Under the pieces are notes generated by a model. It ran no database searches, was not told where the DNA came from, and worked only from the letters and a program-made list of their open reading frames with translations. Below, piece after piece: positions 21,090 to 31,485 of a stretch of 64,000 nucleotides of DNA. This DNA is from Paralithodes platypus (lineage: Eukaryota; Arthropoda; Malacostraca; Decapoda; Lithodidae). The translations under genes and the position numbers were made by a program. Every line of letters begins with the position of its first letter. Position 1 is the first letter of the stretch. Location of the stretch: assembly GCA_032716605.1 (NCBI GenBank), contig CM064572.1, forward strand, positions 37,898,010 through 37,962,009, read 5' to 3'.

Positions 21090-21303
21090 GGTGGTAATGC
21101 TGTACCGGCGACGTTATTCTAATTGTATTCTGTTCACTATTAGACAATTGTATTCCGTTTAAAAGAGGCCTCCAGCAATTAACAGGCTTCGAACTATTCA
21201 CTTAATCATTTTTAGTACCACATATCCTTCTTAAACTGCACAAAACCGCCTAAATATAGATAAAATATAATTAGAAAGATGTCGCCGGTACAAAAGGGGT
21301 TAA
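21090..21303. mobile_element. MITE-C copy, reverse orientation
   Basis: CTGTACCGGCGACGTTATTC at left, GATGTCGCCGGTACAAAAGG then GGTTAA at right; GGCTTCGAACTATTC inside. About 214 bp. Confidence 0.8.
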
Positions 21304-21427
21304 TACATACATACATACACGTATAGGGATGAGAGTCTACGATATAGCGGAACCGTGGATAAAGGAATGTGGAAGACAAGGATAGCACAGGAGAGAAAAA
21401 ACAAAAACAGATAACTCCAGTGACATA

Positions 21428-21430
21428 CAT

Positions 21431-21518
<88 letters not shown>
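21428..21518. repeat. (AT)n followed by (GA)n
   Basis: Compound microsatellite: AT units to about 21481, GA units from 21484. Confidence 0.95.
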
Positions 21519-21521
<3 letters not shown>

Positions 21522-21794
21522 ATGATGGGGTGGCAGAAAGCTAATGAACAGAAGGGCAGGAAAATGAGGGAATGCTGATGAACGAGAGAGAGGAAAAGCC
21601 AAAAATATATTAACACAATAAGGAATAATGGAGAAATAAAATTACTAGTTTAAGATAATACAAATAAGCAATGGGCATTGGGCAAGACGAAATAATAACA
21701 ATATATACACGTATATATAGACTAATTGATAATTTATATAGACAGATATAGATAAACGCATAACAATAATATAGGTATAAACAAATGATACAAA

Positions 21795-21850
21795 TATGAT
21801 ATATATATATATATACATATATACATATATATATATATATACAGTATATA

Positions 21851-21900
<50 letters not shown>
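21795..21900. repeat. (AT)n microsatellite bordering the Penelope-like element
   Basis: AT-rich tract with ACTGTGTATAT interruptions; a similar tract borders the other side (23385-23455). Confidence 0.9.
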
Positions 21901-21903
<3 letters not shown>

Positions 21904-22258
21904 AACAGTAGGACCAGGGTTATGAAAAACATCTTGGGGAAGTGTTTTTATTCAGTACTGCGTTTCGGACTCTCTGCGTCCATCATCAGGTCTATAAACA
22001 GAAATGAACACAATATTTACAAACATGTAGGCAATAATAAAATGAAGGGCAAAATTCCGAGTTCAATAGAATTCACAGACAAAAAAGGGGAACAGCTACC
22101 AAACGAAATACTGTATTAAAGGAGCAAGTAAAGCAATTTATAAATGTACTAAACAAACAAAAGTCACCGAAGTTGCAAGGACTTAGATGGTTTAAAATAG
22201 AACGGTCAAGAGGAACAGGACTAGTAATTAATCAAATATCAAAATCTAAGGAAGTTAA
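21901..22258 (-). repeat. Penelope-like terminal repeat, left inverted copy
   Basis: About 360 bp that is the reverse complement of 22985-23346, beginning GGAACAGTAGGACCAGGG. Carries the hammerhead-like core on the minus strand. Terminal repeats in inverted orientation are known for Penelope-like elements. Confidence 0.8.
21945..22000 (-). ncRNA. hammerhead-ribozyme-like motif, left copy
   Basis: The minus strand has CTGATGA (21989-21983), stem GGAC/GTCC, then GAAAC (21966-21962). This is the conserved hammerhead core; such ribozymes are documented in Penelope-like terminal repeats. One extra U sits between CTGATGA and stem II and stem I pairs poorly by eye, so activity is doubtful. Confidence 0.5.
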
Positions 22259-22340
22259 CTATAATTTCAACCCAAACCATTAATTCAATAAGGCCACCGG
22301 TTTAAAACTAAAGTAATAGTAACCTCACCATAAGAACATT

Positions 22341-22962
22341 TTAAAAGCAAAGAAGGGGGACAGAGGTTTCATTACCACCTATACGAGGACGTACCACTGC
22401 TTGGTGAATGCTTTCCAGAATGAGTAGGTCCGCATCGCTACCGCTACTGTCTAAGACTGAAAATGTATTCTTATTTATAGGGTGGTCATGACTGAAAGCA
22501 TGGTCCCGAATCGCCGAGTGAACCGGCGTTGACAGTGGAAAACCAGTTCTCACTGATTTACCTAGATGTTCCGAAATCCTGGTTCTCCAATGTCTCTTTG
22601 TCTTACCGATATATGAAGCCTTACAGCTATCACACGTGTATTGATAAATGACGGAAGAGGCAAGGTCCCCAGGAATCCTATCTTTATATCTAAAAAAAAT
22701 ACTTATTGAACAGCTGGATTTAAAAATAATTCTGATATTAATTTGAAGATAAAATTCACGAAGGAGGGAAGTGAGCCTTTTTCGTAGTGTGAAACTTTTA
22801 GGGCCAGTAAATATGATGGGGAAATAAACAATATTTCTAGAAGCAGTACTAACTGAAGCTCTGTTTCCTTCCATGCTTTTACCCAGGGCTTTGCCAACAT
22901 ACGTGTCGGTGAACCTATAGAGGAACCCATTATTGTAGAGGAGGTCGCGAAGGTACTCAATC
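22341..22962 (-). CDS. Penelope-like element C-terminal part with GIY-YIG endonuclease
   Basis: The minus strand encodes, after a short RT-thumb-like linker (EYLRDLLYNNGFLYRFTDTY), the ORF from 22874: YQYTCDSCKASYIGKTKRHW, RISEHLGKSVRTG, IRDHAFSHD and LLILESIHQAVVRPRIGGNE. YxCxxC...YIGKTKR...EH...H...E is the GIY-YIG endonuclease of Penelope-like elements, which nicks target DNA for reverse transcription. It stops at 22341. The RT core is missing: the frame meets the right terminal repeat about 100 bp upstream of the ATG, so this is a truncated copy. The open frame extends upstream of the first ATG, so that ATG is not the native start. Confidence 0.85.
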
Positions 22963-22984
22963 TCTTAATGAAATTTGAAATAAT

Positions 22985-23346
22985 CAGTTAACGCCCTTAG
23001 ATTTTGATATTTGATTAATTACTAGTCCTGTTCCTCTTGACCGTTCTATTTTAAACCATTTAAGTCCTTGCAACTTCGGTGACTTTTGTTTGTTTAGTAC
23101 ATTTATAAATTGCTTTACTTGCTCCTTTAATACAGTATTTCGTTTGGTAGCTGTTCCCCTTTTTTGTCTGTGAAGTCTATTGAACTCGGAATTTTGCCCT
23201 TCATTTTATTATTGCCTACATGTTTGTAAATATTGTGTTCATTTCTGTTTATAGACCTGATGATGGACGCAGAGAGTCCGAAACGTAGTACTGAATAAAA
23301 ACACTTCCCAAGATGTTTTTCATAACCCTGGTCCTACTGTTCCTAT
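22985..23346 (+). repeat. Penelope-like terminal repeat, right copy
   Basis: Inverted counterpart of 21901-22258, ending GGTCCTACTGTTCC. Differs from it by only a few substitutions and small gaps, suggesting recent origin or gene conversion. Confidence 0.8.
23245..23300 (+). ncRNA. hammerhead-ribozyme-like motif, right copy
   Basis: CTGATGA (23257-23263), T, GGAC-GCAGAGA-GTCC, GAAAC (23280-23284), then a possible two-pair stem III around GTA and an NUH-like site GTA. Same caveats as the left copy. Confidence 0.5.
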
Positions 23347-23849
23347 GTAGACTGCGCTTTCCATGCAACCAGTCGATATCGCATATATATATATATATAT
23401 ACTGTATATATATATATATATATTATATATACATAATATACAGTATATATATATATCAACTAACGTGGTTGAGAAAAGAAAGACAGAAAATGGTATGCAG
23501 ATCAAAAAAGAAAATGTGTCCTGATGAACACAAGACAAGAAAGAAAATATTTGAAGTCGCTAAAAATTATGAGACAATGTAAAACAAATAATAAAAACAA
23601 AATAGCCAGGATAATCGACTTGTGTATATGTGTATATGCGTGTGTGTGTGTTACTCAGTTACTTGTTCGTCAAGGGGAATCCACGCAATGCGAGCTAAGC
23701 TCATTATTATCGCGCCTCCTTAACTGGGAATGTATTGCGTGAAATGCATGTCAAGTGTTTTATGTATTGTTGGAATGGCTGTGGATGTGTGTGTAGTCTG
23801 TATTTTAGCCAATTGGCGACATCGGAAACGAAGGCTTAGGGTGGATCTG
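23347..23849. other. non-coding stretch with (AT)n
   Basis: AT tract 23385-23455; otherwise no recognised feature. Confidence 0.5.
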
Positions 23850-24131
23850 TATGGCACCATTCTCACTATAGACGGTACCGTCTCGCCCGAAGGATTAGGT
23901 AGCCATCAGCTTAGGTGAACCATATGATACCCATCTCGCCTTGTACCATTTTTGCCAACCCCAGATGGGACGTCACAACGTCGTCCACTTATTCCAGGTA
24001 CCTATTTACAGCTAGGTGAACTGAGGCTAACACATGAAAGAAGACAAGCCCAATTTGTCTCTGCCCGGCCAGGGATTGAACCCCCGGCCCCTCGTGTGTG
24101 AGACGAGAGCTCTACCACTAAGCTACGAGAG

Positions 24132-24134
<3 letters not shown>
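23850..24134 (-). mobile_element. tRNA-derived SINE (Val-CAC-like head)
   Basis: Minus-strand head: GTAGCTTAGTGGTAGAGC (A box), TCTCGT-CTCACAC-ACGAGG anticodon arm with CAC, GGGGGTTCAATCCCTGG (B box). The body contains CAATTTGTCTCTGCCC-complement sequence and CACCTAGCTGTAAATAGGTAC, familiar from crustacean SINEs. Pol III transcribed, mobilised by a LINE. A long (TG)n tract lies immediately upstream of the head. Confidence 0.8.

Positions 24135-24201
<67 letters not shown>
24134..24201. repeat. (GT)n microsatellite
   Basis: About 33 GT units abutting the SINE head. Confidence 0.95.
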
Positions 24202-24204
<3 letters not shown>

Positions 24205-24209
24205 TGTGT

Positions 24210-24452
24210 GTGTATGTGTGTGTGAAACAGACAAAGAATACTACATGAAGAAAAAGCTAGTGGGGAGATCATAAATGCAAACGAATTGAGGGTGTTTAAC
24301 AGAATAGTATTGCCCTGGTGAACACAAACGAGGACAAGACAAAAATAATAACACAAGATAAGAATATACCTAGTGAAATTAAGTAAAAATATTATGGAAT
24401 TGAAGACAAAAATTAATCAGGTGCGATATAAAATGTTATGTATGTACCCTAT

Positions 24453-24493
<41 letters not shown>

Positions 24494-24692
24494 GGAACAC
24501 TGCAATAATTAAGGGTATAAAATGGGTACCGGTATACAAAATCATTGGATGAATTGATAGTGGTTTACCTTTATATCCTTGTATAAATGGGTCTGTTACC
24601 ACCAACATACATTTAATTGGCTAGATTATTATGGACACTTTAATTGCCTTTTGTACACCCATATTTTTTTGAGCACATAATGGATTCCAATA

Positions 24693-24734
<42 letters not shown>

Positions 24735-24844
24735 GAAACACACCCTTTCTCACACATACTCTCTCATTCACACACAGGTATATACGCAACAAACATACCT
24801 ACCCACCCACCAACCCACTGTCTCTCTCTCTCTCTCTTTCTCTT

Positions 24845-24879
<35 letters not shown>

Positions 24880-25175
24880 GGTATATATGCTACATAGTAA
24901 TACCGCAATATTGATAATGTTATAAAGTGGAAAACACGGTGTGGACCGAGTTTTATGATGCTAAACCAGGCCTGAAATTGAAAAATAATTGAGCCATGGA
25001 CAGTAAATATCATGTTGAAACTAGGGTTACGAAAAACAAATGTATGAATAAAAGAAAATATGAAAAATAAAGACGAGAGAGAGAGAGATTTACATAGATA
25101 CACTGACCACACAGACATTACGATCCCAGCGAGGTGGTCAGGACTTAATTCTAGTAGAGATAGCTAACCCGAGAG
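24210..25175. repeat. microsatellite-rich stretch without genes
   Basis: (AT)n 24455-24491, (CA)n 24700-24731, (CT)n 24820-24861 followed by (CA)n to 24880. ORFs are low-complexity translations. Confidence 0.8.
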
Positions 25176-25536
25176 TAAAGGCTGCGTCATACAGAACTCG
25201 AATCTACTAGAACCCACTGGAATCGAACTTTTCACCGGAATTGACGAGAATTAACGCGGCCTTAATTGAGTGTGACTTCAGAGTAGAATGCGACCCGTCA
25301 ATGACCGGAATGTAACTGGAACGTAACTCGATGGACTCGAATGTAACCCAAATATGAGTCGATGTTAACCAGTAAGTGACTCGAAGGAAACCGGATGTGG
25401 AAAGAAGACTATTCGATCCCAAGTCGAATGCAACTCGAATGACCAGAATGAGACCGGAATGTCAGTCTATCATAACCAGAATTAAATGAAGTTAAGTCGA
25501 ACGTAAGTGGAACGTGACTCGAATAGGCAGAAGGAC

Positions 25537-25538
<2 letters not shown>

Positions 25539-25588
<50 letters not shown>
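25539..25588. repeat. (GA)n microsatellite
   Basis: GA units inside the 2.85-kb element. Confidence 0.9.
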
Positions 25589-25590
<2 letters not shown>

Positions 25591-25769
25591 AGAGAGAGAG
25601 GGGTATCTAAAGGTAAGGTAAGGGTCAAAGAGGGGTCAGGAAAGGTTGAGGGTGATCAATGTGATCCGTTATTCGATAGCTAAGACCTGTGTGGACGTCG
25701 GCTCAGGTTGTAAACTTGACTCGTGCTGACTCTTGGTCGGTTGATTATATGAGTTGATAGTGATGACTA

Positions 25770-25982
25770 TTTACCCCTTATGTGCCGGCAACGTCTTTTG
25801 TATATCATTCTAGCTATATTTAGAAGGTTTTGTGCAGCTGGAGAGGGATCTGTGGTAGTAAAAAGGGTTAATTAAGATAGTTCAAAACCTGTTAATTGCT
25901 TAAGTCCATATATAAACTGAATAAAATCGTATTATACTAGCCAGAATAAAATTGAAAAACGTCGCCGGTACATAATGGGTTG
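25770..25982. mobile_element. MITE-C copy inside the minisatellite
   Basis: TTTACCCCTTATGTGCCGGC at left, GTCGCCGGTACATAATGGGTT at right. Sequence on both sides (ATGAGTTGATAGTGATG) belongs to the 41-bp repeat, so the MITE split an array. Confidence 0.8.
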
Positions 25983-25984
25983 GT

Positions 25985-26606
25985 AAATACCAATAACCAA
26001 TTATGAGTTGATAGTGATGGTCATTAATAACAATTAACCCATTATGAGTTGATAGGGATGGTCATTAATAACAATTAACCCATTATGAGTTGATAGGGAT
26101 GGTCATTAATAACAATTAACCCATTATGAGTTGATAGGGATGGTCATTAATAACAATTAACCCATTATGAGTTGATAGGGATGGTCATTAATAACAATTA
26201 ACCCATTATGAGTTGATAGGGATGGTCATTAATAACAATTAACCCATTATGAGTTGATAGGGATGGTCATTAATAACAATTAACCCATTATGAGTTGATA
26301 GGGATGGTCATTAATAACAATTAACCCATTATGAGTTGATAGGGATGGTCATTAATAACAATTAACCCATTATGAGTTGATAGGGATGGTCATTAATAAC
26401 AATTAACCCATTATGAGTTGATAGGGATGGTCATTAATAACAATTAACCCATTATGAGTTGATAGGGATGGTCATTAATAACAATTAACCCATTATGAGT
26501 TGATAGGGATGGTCATTAACAACAATTAACCCATTATGAGTTGATAGGGATGGTCATTAATAACAATTAACCCATTATGAGTTGATAGGGATGGTCATTA
26601 ATAAAA
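25985..26606. repeat. 41-bp minisatellite, about 15 copies
   Basis: Unit TTAACCCATTATGAGTTGAT + AGGGATGGTCATTAATAACAA repeats every 41 bp, almost without variation in the middle and with variants at the edges. Unit contains TTAACCC, resembling a MITE terminus. Confidence 0.95.
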
Positions 26607-26799
26607 ATATATAACCTATGGCATTTCACTGTCCACAAATATTTCTTGCCTATCACCCCCTGTACCCTGGCACAAATCAATCCCAGAAACCATTCCTCCT
26701 AACCTGCATCACACTTCTTCTTGTGTTGTTGGAGGAAGAATGAGATGCAGAGAACGACAGAGTTGCAACTGTCACCCAGGAGGCCAATTACGATCAGCC

Positions 26800-26992
26800 T
26801 TAACCCATTCTGTACCGGCGACGTCTATTTGTAAACGATTTCGTGTAGTTTAAGAAGGATCTGTGGTAGTAATAATTGCTAGATGAGATAGTTCGAAACC
26901 TGTTAGTTGTTGGTTAGTTTTGAGCTGAATAAAATCGTCTAGTAATAGCCAGAGTAAATTAAATAGGACGGGACCGGTACTGAAAGGGTTAA
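26800..26992. mobile_element. MITE-C copy with TTAA duplications (193 bp)
   Basis: TTAACCCATTCTGTACCGGC at left and GGACCGGTACTGAAAGGGTTAA (split) at right. Clear TTAA target duplications and CCC/GGG termini, the pattern of piggyBac-type elements. Confidence 0.85.
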
Positions 26993-27104
26993 CGATGGGC
27001 AAGAGAGAGAGAGAGAGAGAGATAAAAAGCCTCGATAGGGCAGAAGTCACAGAAGGCATTGTTAGGTATCGAAAGCCTCAGAGGAAGAGGAGAATCGGAA
27101 GTTT

Positions 27105-27370
27105 CCTCACTGGGCTTCCATCTAGCTTAGAAAAACACCCCTAGACACACCTTCAAAAAAAAATTGTAAATTTTTCAGTAGAAAAATTTCCCGGCCAAAG
27201 GCTGGTTACTCTTAAGATTTCAGGCTCGCTTTCGCTTGCCAGGACAAAATCGACACCTAAATGGTACGAAAAGTCTTAAAATTGACAACAAAATGGGGCG
27301 AAAGGTGTTAAAATAGCCAAACTAATGGGCCGAACGCCTTATAATCTCTAAACAAATGGAGCTTAACATG
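27105..27370. mobile_element. MITE-A fragment, reverse orientation
   Basis: AGCTTAGAAAAACACCCC, TTTTTCAGTAGAAAAATT, ATCGACACCTAAATGG and CAAACTAATGGGCCGAACGC match the family; both termini are missing. Confidence 0.75.
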
Positions 27371-28109
27371 TCCCACGTGGGGCCGCACCTAGTCGAGTTA
27401 TATTCTGGTTGTATTCCAGTTACCTTCTAGTTGGATTCCACTTGTATTCTAGTACTTCTAGTCATGTTCGAGTCGATATCCAGTGTACACTCGATACATC
27501 AAGCAAGTATGCAGTCATCTACCAGTCATATTCTAGTTGGCATCCAGTTGTATTCTTCTTAATTCGGGTTATAATCAACTCTCATTCCATTACATTCAAT
27601 TTTAAAGTGGAATAATCAACTTGTCATCCAGTTGACTTCCGGTCATTATCGAGTGGCATCGAGTTACATTCAAGTAATTCGAGTCGGCATCGACTATAAA
27701 AATTACATCAGAACATGACCAGAATAGGTAGAATGCGACTGCAATGCGACTCGAATGCGACCAGAATAAGACTAGAATGTAACTCGATAATTTTTAACGT
27801 TTTTTTCACTTGATAAATCGTAGAAAGTTAACGCATGCACTAACTTTTTGCTCACTCACTCGATCAATCGAGTGACGACTAGAACATCACTCGAATCACA
27901 ATAATAGACAAGAATCTAACCAGAACACGTACAAGAATAGACCAGAATCGGGAAGAAGTGGCTAAAATTTGAATTTTTGAATTCATTCTGGTGGGTTCTG
28001 GTGGATTCGAGTTCTGTATGACGCGGCCTTAAGGGACAGTGGAAGAAAAGGATAGCAAAGAAAAGAGAGAGAGAGAGAGAGATTATAAAACAAATATATG
28101 AAATATAAA

Positions 28110-29150
28110 AAGTAAACAAGAAAGTTGTGAAGATATTCTATATAATTTAAAATTTGCATTGCGTCAGCGACATAAATGATGGTAGTAAATCCGTATCAAT
28201 TGCATTTTTTCTCTACTTTTCTCTTTCTCTGGCTTGTATCCATTCGGGCCCATTCAGCCTACTGTTTTAAGACGTTTATCCCCATCCAGGTGTCGATTTA
28301 TTCCTGGCGAGCGATAGGGAGCCATCATTGTATCGAGAAATCCGGCTTCGCCGGAGAAATTTTTCTATAGAATTTAGCCTGGTGACAAAAACATTACAAA
28401 CAAATATGCTGGGTCGCTATCGCTCGCCAGGATAAAATCAACACCTGGATGGGGATAAACATCTTAAAACAGTAGGCTGAATGGGGCCGAATGGATACAA
28501 CCCTGAGAGAGAGAGGGAGAACAAAACGAGGTGGGTCCCGTTAAACACAGATCCCTTCACATTTTATATTGTAAAAACACAAGAAAAAGTAAAAAACACA
28601 AGAACAAGTTTGAAATATTAAATTAAACAAACTATTGAGGTATTCCATATCTGATATTTTGAACTTGCATCGCGTTAGCAATTGATACAGAAATAAGGAA
28701 ACTAAAAAGAAACATACTGTTGATCTCTTCACATATTATATTGTAAAAACAAAAGAAAAATTTAGAAATATTGAATACAACTAGTGAGGTATTCTATATG
28801 TGAAATTCTGAACTAACATAACGTCAGCAATTGAGACAAAGAAACAAAAATATAATAAACAAACTGTAGATCTCTTCCCACATTATATTGTAATACACAC
28901 AAGAAAAAGTTAAAATACTTTATAAAAGTTAGGCTTTACAAAATTCTGAACTGACATCATGACCGCAATCGACAGAAATAAACAAATAAAAACATAAACA
29001 TAAAATATGTATATGAATTTATGATCTTACATCACGTCAGAAAGCGAGACAGAAATAACGAAAGAAAACAAAAAAATATATATATACTGTATAATAATAT
29101 ACTGCACAGTATATCTGAATTTTATAACTTACATCACGTCAGCTATTGAT
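28110..29150. repeat. degenerate ~150-bp tandem repeats split by a MITE
   Basis: Four to five diverged units with TTCACATTATATTGTAA, GAGGTATTCTATATGTGA and CTGACATCACGTCAGCAAT, spacing about 150 bp. MITE-B at 28205-28544 interrupts the first. Confidence 0.6.
28205..28544. mobile_element. MITE-B copy, fold-back
   Basis: Arms contain TCCATTCGGGCCCATTCAGC and its inverted partner, AATCCGGCTTCGCCGGAG at the centre, and end GAGGTGGGTCCCGTTAA. The left TTAA end is degraded. Confidence 0.75.
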
Positions 29151-29202
29151 ACAAAAAAAGGAAAATAAAATAACAGAACAAAAGTAAAAAGTACAACGAA
29201 TA

Positions 29203-29305
29203 GGCCAATCAGCGTCCTAGTCTTTTTCTGGGTGCGTGATTGGCTGGTCTGTGCTTGTGGTCACCCGGTGTGGACCAATCAGCATCCAGGACCATTGGCG
29301 ATGAA
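29203..29305. promoter_or_regulatory. cluster of CCAAT boxes
   Basis: GGCCAATCAGC, TGATTGGCTGG (inverted), GACCAATCAGC and CCATTGGCG lie within about 100 bp. Such spacing of NF-Y-type sites is typical of promoters; no gene is recognised downstream. Confidence 0.4.
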
Positions 29306-29815
29306 GGGCCTTCATCTATACACGGAGCACCAATCCCACCACCACAATGGAAGACCAGTAGCGCCAGAATTACTCTTATTATCACCATCTATCACTATTA
29401 AAAGAATCACCACCAATCACTAGCATTGTTGTGTTTATTTATTAATGTATTCATTTTTGTAGTTTCCTCCCGTGACCTCCATTAAGCTTTAACAAAATAC
29501 CACGATCCCCCCACCCCCTCTCACCACCACACATACACACACACACTGCCATTATCATCATCACCACCACGTTTACACCCCTCCCCATAACCATCACCAC
29601 CTCTTCCTCACCACCACCATATATTTAGTTTTCTATGTGAGTGAGGGAGACAAAAAGCAGAACAACCTATAACGAGTGCCTCTCCTATAGTTGAAAGTGT
29701 GACAGGTCCAAAAACAAGGTAAGTTCGAGCCAAAATACACACCCCTCCTCTACAACTCCCCTCCACCCCCACTTCCTCCACCTTCCCCTCAACACAACCA
29801 TCATAATGTATACAC
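29306..29815. other. CCA/CAC-rich low-complexity DNA with MITE-A and LINE-tail scraps
   Basis: 29440-29500 is a MITE-A end (AGTTTCCTCCCGTGACCTCC); 29640-29740 a minus-strand LINE tail fragment. The CAC-rich DNA is the insertion target of the Gmr1-like element and resumes at 43129. Confidence 0.6.
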
Positions 29816-30175
29816 TGTTACGACCGGCACTACGAAATAAACAAGGGCACTTAATAATGGACTAGAAGATAGGCTATATCTGCAACAACGGTACGCTAAT
29901 TCCAAACCCTCAAACTATTACGCCGGTGAACAAAACACTTAAACCCTCCAGAGCTAATCTACTGGATAACTGGGTATCAATTAACTGGGCTTTAGTGCAC
30001 TTCTACAAAGGCTTTCCGGTGACGGCAAAGCCTACTCCCAACAGGAGTACTTTACGTTAATAAAATGCTCTCAAGTAATAACAATGCTTAAATAAACTAT
30101 AACAAGATTTAATAAAGGAGTATATGCTTACGTTAACTTTAGTGTGAGTCTATACTCAACACTAAACTCTTCAAT

Positions 30176-31485
30176 TGATATTGGTTCAGGGGTAATTTAT
30201 CGAGAGGACTTCCCTAGTGGTTAAGGCCCCATTAATTGCTCTTTCCATTCACATATGCATAGCCTACGTGAGTTGCAGTTGGGATGTGTGTACATGCTTA
30301 GATTGATATGCAGGATTCGAAGTTGCATAATAAATCGTAGGCAGTGTCCACCATTCTTTTAACTGTCTACGTGGTGCGATGCATAAGGTGTTGATTTTCG
30401 GTGTGAGCATCCTGGATTCGAATCCACGGACTGCCACATGAGTTTGTGAATTTCATTAATCGATTTTGGGAGTATAGTTGGTTGTTGGAAGGAACATAAT
30501 AATTGATATTGGTTCAGGGGTAATTTATCGAGAGGACTTCCCTAGTGGTTAAGGCCCCATTAATTGCTCTTTCCATTCACATATGCATAGCCTACGTGAG
30601 TTGCAGTTGGGATGTGTGTACATGCTTAGATTGATATGCAGGATTCGAAGTTGCATAATAAATCGTAGGCAGTGTCCACCATTCTTTAACTGTCTACGTG
30701 GTGCGATGCATAAGGTGTTGATTTTCGGTGTGAGCATCCTGGATTCGAATCCACGGACTGCCACATGAGTTTGTGAATTTCATTAATCGATTTTGGGAGT
30801 ATAGTTGGTTGTTGGAAGGAACATAATAATTGATATTGGTTCAGGGGTAATTTATCGAGAGGACTTCCCTAGTGGTTAAGGCCCCATTAATTGCTCTTTC
30901 CATTCACATATGCATAGCCTACGTGAGTTGCAGTTGGGATGTGTGTACATGCTTAGATTGATATGCAGGATTCGAAGTTGCATAATAAATCGTAGGCAGT
31001 GTCCACCATTCTTTAACTGTCTACGTGGTGCGATGCATAAGGTGTTGATTTTCGGTGTGAGCATCCTGGATTCGAATCCACGGACTGCCACATGAGTTTG
31101 TGAATTTCATTAATCGATTTTGGGAGTATAGTTGGTTGTTGGAAGGAACATAATAATTGATATTGGTTCAGGGGTAATTTATCGAGAGGACTTCCCTAGT
31201 GGTTAAGGCCCCATTAATTGCTCTTTCCATTCACATATGCATAGCCTACGTGAGTTGCAGTTGGGATGTGTGTACATGCTTAGATTGATATGCAGGATTC
31301 GAAGTTGCATAATAAATCGTAGGCAGTGTCCACCATTCTTTTAACTGTCTACGTGGTGCGATGCATAAGGTGTTGATTTTCGGTGTGAGCATCCTGGATT
31401 CGAATCCACGGACTGCCACATGAGTTTGTGAATTTCATTAATCGATTTTGGGAGTATAGTTGGTTGTTGGAAGGAACATAATAAT
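30176..31485 (+). repeat. four head-to-tail ~327-bp SINE-like units
   Basis: Unit starts (TGATATTGG) at 30176, 30504, 30831 and 31158. Units are virtually identical; the first and last have TTTT and the middle two TTT in CCATTCTTTTAACTG. Each has tRNA-like elements: CTAGTGGTTAAGGCC (A-box-like) and TGGATTCGAATCCA (B-box-like), with GGCAGT/ACTGCC able to pair around the latter. Absent from the other LTR, where CTTCAAT is followed directly by GCTCTATG. The 3' end (GGAACATAATAAT) recurs at 49081-49134. Confidence 0.9.

Larger units (their letters stand above)
25179..28029. mobile_element. 2.85-kb non-autonomous DNA element with TAA target duplications
   Basis: Left end AGGCTGCGTCATACAGAACT and right end, in reverse complement, AGGCCGCGTCATACAGAACT; both are flanked by TAA (25176-25178, 28030-28032). 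The ends continue into long subterminal zones (25200-25530 and 27375-28000) made of degenerate ~10-bp motifs such as ACTCGAATG and ACCAGAATG, in opposite orientations. Three-bp TWA target duplications suggest PIF/Harbinger-type transposition, but no transposase is encoded. The interior hosts (GA)n, two MITE-C copies, a minisatellite and a MITE-A fragment. Confidence 0.7.

Noticed and set aside
25985..26606. Regular 41-bp spacing resembling a CRISPR array
   Set aside because: The whole 41-bp period is conserved with no variable spacers, and the context is eukaryotic; it is a minisatellite.
29811..29815. Target-site duplication of the Gmr1-like element
   Set aside because: Left ATACAC and right ATACC are similar but the bases adjoining the LTRs do not match well; both flanks lie in CAC-rich DNA where chance similarity is likely.
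30583..31095. Repeated 61-71-codon ORFs on both strands
   Set aside because: They recur only because the 327-bp SINE-like unit is tandemly repeated; the unit is pol III/retroposon-like, not protein coding.
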